Assembly (NCBI RefSeq): GCF_000721105.1
Contig: NZ_JOEV01000067.1
Span: forward strand, 1-36,014
Direction of reading: 5' to 3'
Source of the DNA: Streptomyces cellulosae
GTDB lineage: Bacteria > Actinomycetota > Actinomycetes > Streptomycetales > Streptomycetaceae
DNA: 36,014 nucleotides
In this document: one piece after another, positions 34,612 through 36,014 of the stretch
Position numbering within the stretch: position 1 is the stretch's first letter
Layout of the letters: each line of letters opens with the position of its first letter
Program-made: the position numbers and the translations under genes
The notes under the pieces: model-generated
What the model was told of the DNA's origin: nothing
The model's database searches: none
What the model saw: the letters and a program-made list of their open reading frames with translations, nothing else

Positions 34612-35439
34612 CTACCGGAGCGCGGGGGCCGTTCGTGACACCCGCAGCTCCGTGAGGTACCGCTTGGTGATCCGGCCCCCGTACCGCGTGTCGATCAGCC
34701 CGGCGATGCACTCCAGCAGTCCCTCCCTGGCCTCCGACGGCAGGGCCCGGTGGCCGGAGTAGGTCTGCAGCACTTCCAGGTACTCCGCCGTGGTGTACGT
34801 CAGGTTCCACTCGTGACGCCGGAAGACGACGGGGTCGAACCGGCCGCTGCGTGCGGCCTCGTCCGCGTGATCCGAGGTGTCGACGTCGTCTGCGGCGGGA
34901 GGCCGCAGCCCCGGCGGGGTGGCGGGATCGAAACGCTCGTAGCAGCCCTGGACCTCGACGAAGAACTCTTCGCTGCCGCCCGCGACATGCTGGGTGGCGA
35001 CCACGGCGAGGGCGCCACCGGGCCGCAGCGCGTCAGCGGCTTTCGTCATCCGCACCGCCGGATCGATCCAGTGAAACGCCGACGCTGCGAGGACGACGTC
35101 GAACGGCTCCTGAGGCAGTGGCCAGGTCTCGAAGTCCGCCGTCACGATCTCGACCGCCTCGAACCCGGCCAGGTTGCGCCGGGCGACGGCGGCCATGCCC
35201 GCGCCCAGTTCGACGGCGGTGATCCGGCAACCGAGCTCGGCGAGCGGCAAGGTCGCCTTGCCGGTGCCCGCTCCCACCTCAAGCACACGGCAGCCGGGGC
35301 CGACGCCGGCCACCTGGGTGAGGTCGTCGAACACCTCGGGCGGATAGCCGGGCCTGGCCCGGTCGTACAGTTCCGCGTCCTCGTCGAAGGTCCGGCTCAG
35401 GTGGACACGGCGCGTTTCGTCAGGTGTGTCGTCACGCAT
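34612..35439 (-). CDS. Class I SAM-dependent methyltransferase
   Basis: 275 residues, ATG at 35439. The Rossmann-type methyltransferase core has motif I VLEVGAGTGKATLPLA, acidic loop ITAVELGAGM, motif II-like EIVTADFETWPLP, FDVVLAASAFHWIDP and LRPGGALAVVATQ. The N-terminus LSRTFDEDAELYDRARPGYP is that of the UbiE/BioC-like group. The substrate cannot be deduced. The start has no ribosome site but a TAGGGT hexamer 6 nt upstream, suggesting a leaderless mRNA. Confidence 0.88.
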   Translation of the reverse strand: MRDDTPDETRRVHLSRTFDEDAELYDRARPGYPPEVFDDLTQVAGVGPGCRVLEVGAGTGKATLPLAELGCRITAVELGAGMAAVARRNLAGFEAVEIVTADFETWPLPQEPFDVVLAASAFHWIDPAVRMTKAADALRPGGALAVVATQHVAGGSEEFFVEVQGCYERFDPATPPGLRPPAADDVDTSDHADEAARSGRFDPVVFRRHEWNLTYTTAEYLEVLQTYSGHRALPSEAREGLLECIAGLIDTRYGGRITKRYLTELRVSRTAPALR

Positions 35440-35445
35440 TTCAGC

Positions 35446-35451
35446 ACCCTA
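35446..35451 (-). promoter_or_regulatory. -10-like element of the methyltransferase gene
   Basis: On the minus strand TAGGGT is followed by 6 nt (GCTGAA) and the ATG. It resembles the leaderless arrangement before purD and purF. Confidence 0.4.
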
Positions 35452-35489
35452 GGGCCTCGGGTCCGCACGAGCGCCTCGGTCCACGTACG

Positions 35490-35525
35490 AAAAACACCCC
35501 CACCGGAAGATTCCGGAGGGGGTGT
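35490..35525 (-). terminator. Terminator after tRNA-Phe
   Basis: ACACCCCCACCGGAA and TTCCGGAGGGGGTGT pair with one mismatch around GA (35494-35525). A run of A on the plus strand (35490-35493) gives T residues after the stem on the minus strand. Confidence 0.75.
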
Positions 35526-35545
35526 CTGCCCGGACAGGGCGGTTG

Positions 35546-35619
35546 TGGCTGGGGCCGGGGTCGAACCGGCGACCTATCGCTTTTCAGGCGATCGCTCGTA
35601 CCAACTGAGCTACCCAGCC
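35546..35619 (-). tRNA. tRNA-Phe (GAA)
   Basis: Minus strand, 74 nt. The acceptor stem is GGCTGGG/CCCAGCC, discriminator A, and the anticodon arm ATCGC-CTGAAAA-GCGAT contains GAA. The T arm has GGTTCGACCCC. Confidence 0.95.
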
Positions 35620-35644
35620 ACGAGGTCTCACAAGGAAACCTCAG

Positions 35645-35719
35645 CGGTCCTGACGGGATTTGAACCCGCGGCCTCCACCTTGACAGGGTGGCGAGCACTC
35701 CAAACTGCTCCACAGGACC
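35645..35719 (-). tRNA. tRNA-Asp (GUC), second copy
   Basis: Minus strand, 75 nt, the same sequence as 29498-29572 through the whole gene. It lies 25 bp upstream of tRNA-Phe, and a tRNA-Glu precedes it, so Glu-Asp-Phe are probably one transcript. Confidence 0.95.
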
Positions 35720-35756
35720 TTGCTGTGTGTACGACAGTGTCGCACACGGTGTTGCG

Positions 35757-35829
35757 TGCCCCCAACGGGATTCGAACCCGTGCTACCGCCTTGAAAGGGC
35801 GGCGTCCTAGGCCGCTAGACGATGAGGGC
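35757..35829 (-). tRNA. tRNA-Glu (UUC)
   Basis: Minus strand, 73 nt. Acceptor GCCCTCA pairs with TGGGGGC (one G-U pair), discriminator A. The anticodon arm CCGCC-CTTTCAA-GGCGG contains TTC. It is the first gene of the Glu-Asp-Phe cluster. Confidence 0.95.
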
Positions 35830-35909
35830 TATCGGCCCGCCTGGGCGCTTCGCAGCGCGTCGGGGACGTGTGAAGCATATGGGATGGCGGGAGGGATCGC
35901 CAAAACGGT

Positions 35910-36014
35910 TTACGGGGCGGGGGTCGAGGGGGTGGGCGCGTGGTGGGTCCCTTGGGAGAAGCGCCGGTCAACCTCGGCCTTCTGCTCTTCGGACAGCGGC
36001 GGCTGGTCGTAGAA
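35910..36014 (-). CDS. 3' end of an unrecognised gene
   Basis: A minus-strand frame enters from the right edge and stops at TAA (35910-35912). The 34 visible residues include FYDQPPLSEEQKAEVDRRFS and a Thr/Pro-rich tail ending in STPAP. The codon pattern and charged helix look protein-like. Too little is visible to name a family. Confidence 0.55.
   Translation of the reverse strand, partial: FYDQPPLSEEQKAEVDRRFSQGTHHAPTPSTPAP

Overview
The window is high-GC actinobacterial DNA. Gene content and order point to a Streptomyces chromosome: ffs-dnaX-purD, purC, an Lsr2 paralogue, purSQL, purF-purM, a DUF3073 gene, valine dehydrogenase, bldC and hrpA, interspersed with tRNA genes. From memory this resembles the SCO4067-SCO4092 stretch of S. 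coelicolor; I could not align it. I see no CRISPR array and no transposase.

Region 1 (1-4881) is the right part of a pSAM2-type actinomycete integrative and conjugative element (AICE). In order it holds the 3' end of a TraB/FtsK-like translocase gene, four small spread/transfer genes (a DUF2637 membrane protein, a Cys-containing mobile element transfer protein, two small membrane proteins), a RepSA-type HUH replication initiator with an apparent CTG start, an excisionase, a tyrosine integrase and a 40-nt 3' piece of tRNA-Ser that should be the att core. The translocase has an internal frameshifting deletion, and the tRNA-Ser piece lacks its 5' half, so the element may be defective or rearranged.

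Region 2 (4882-13311) starts with the SRP RNA, dnaX and purD. Next come a large membrane protein that looks like an M48 peptidase homologue without its HExxH motif, and a protein related to the large subunit of N,N-dimethylformamidase.

Region 3 (13312-16731) has purC, then a decaying locus read on the minus strand between two tRNA-Gly(GCC) genes: an ABC ATPase broken in its Walker A motif, no permease, a sensor kinase with several lesions, and an apparently intact LuxR-type response regulator. A tRNA-Gly(UCC) gene follows.

Region 4 (16857-24913) carries lsrL, divergent purS-purQ-purL (each pair overlapping by 4 nt), a maleylpyruvate-isomerase/SCP2-type protein, a META-domain lipoprotein, purF and purM. 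With purD and purC the window encodes seven of the proteins that convert PRPP to SAICAR.

Region 5 (24914-29497) holds a DUF3073 protein, valine dehydrogenase, a conserved 280-residue protein of unknown function, the developmental regulator gene bldC behind a 554-bp leader region, a 69-residue DUF6274-like protein, and a tandem array of hairpins downstream of tRNA-Asp.

Region 6 (29498-36014) has tRNA-Asp, hrpA, a DUF899 gene, a SAM methyltransferase gene, then tRNA-Phe, a second identical tRNA-Asp, tRNA-Glu and the 3' end of an unrecognised gene. Several genes (dnaX, purD, the SCP2-type gene, purF, the methyltransferase) have a -10-like hexamer 6-7 nt before the start codon and no Shine-Dalgarno sequence, which suggests leaderless transcripts.
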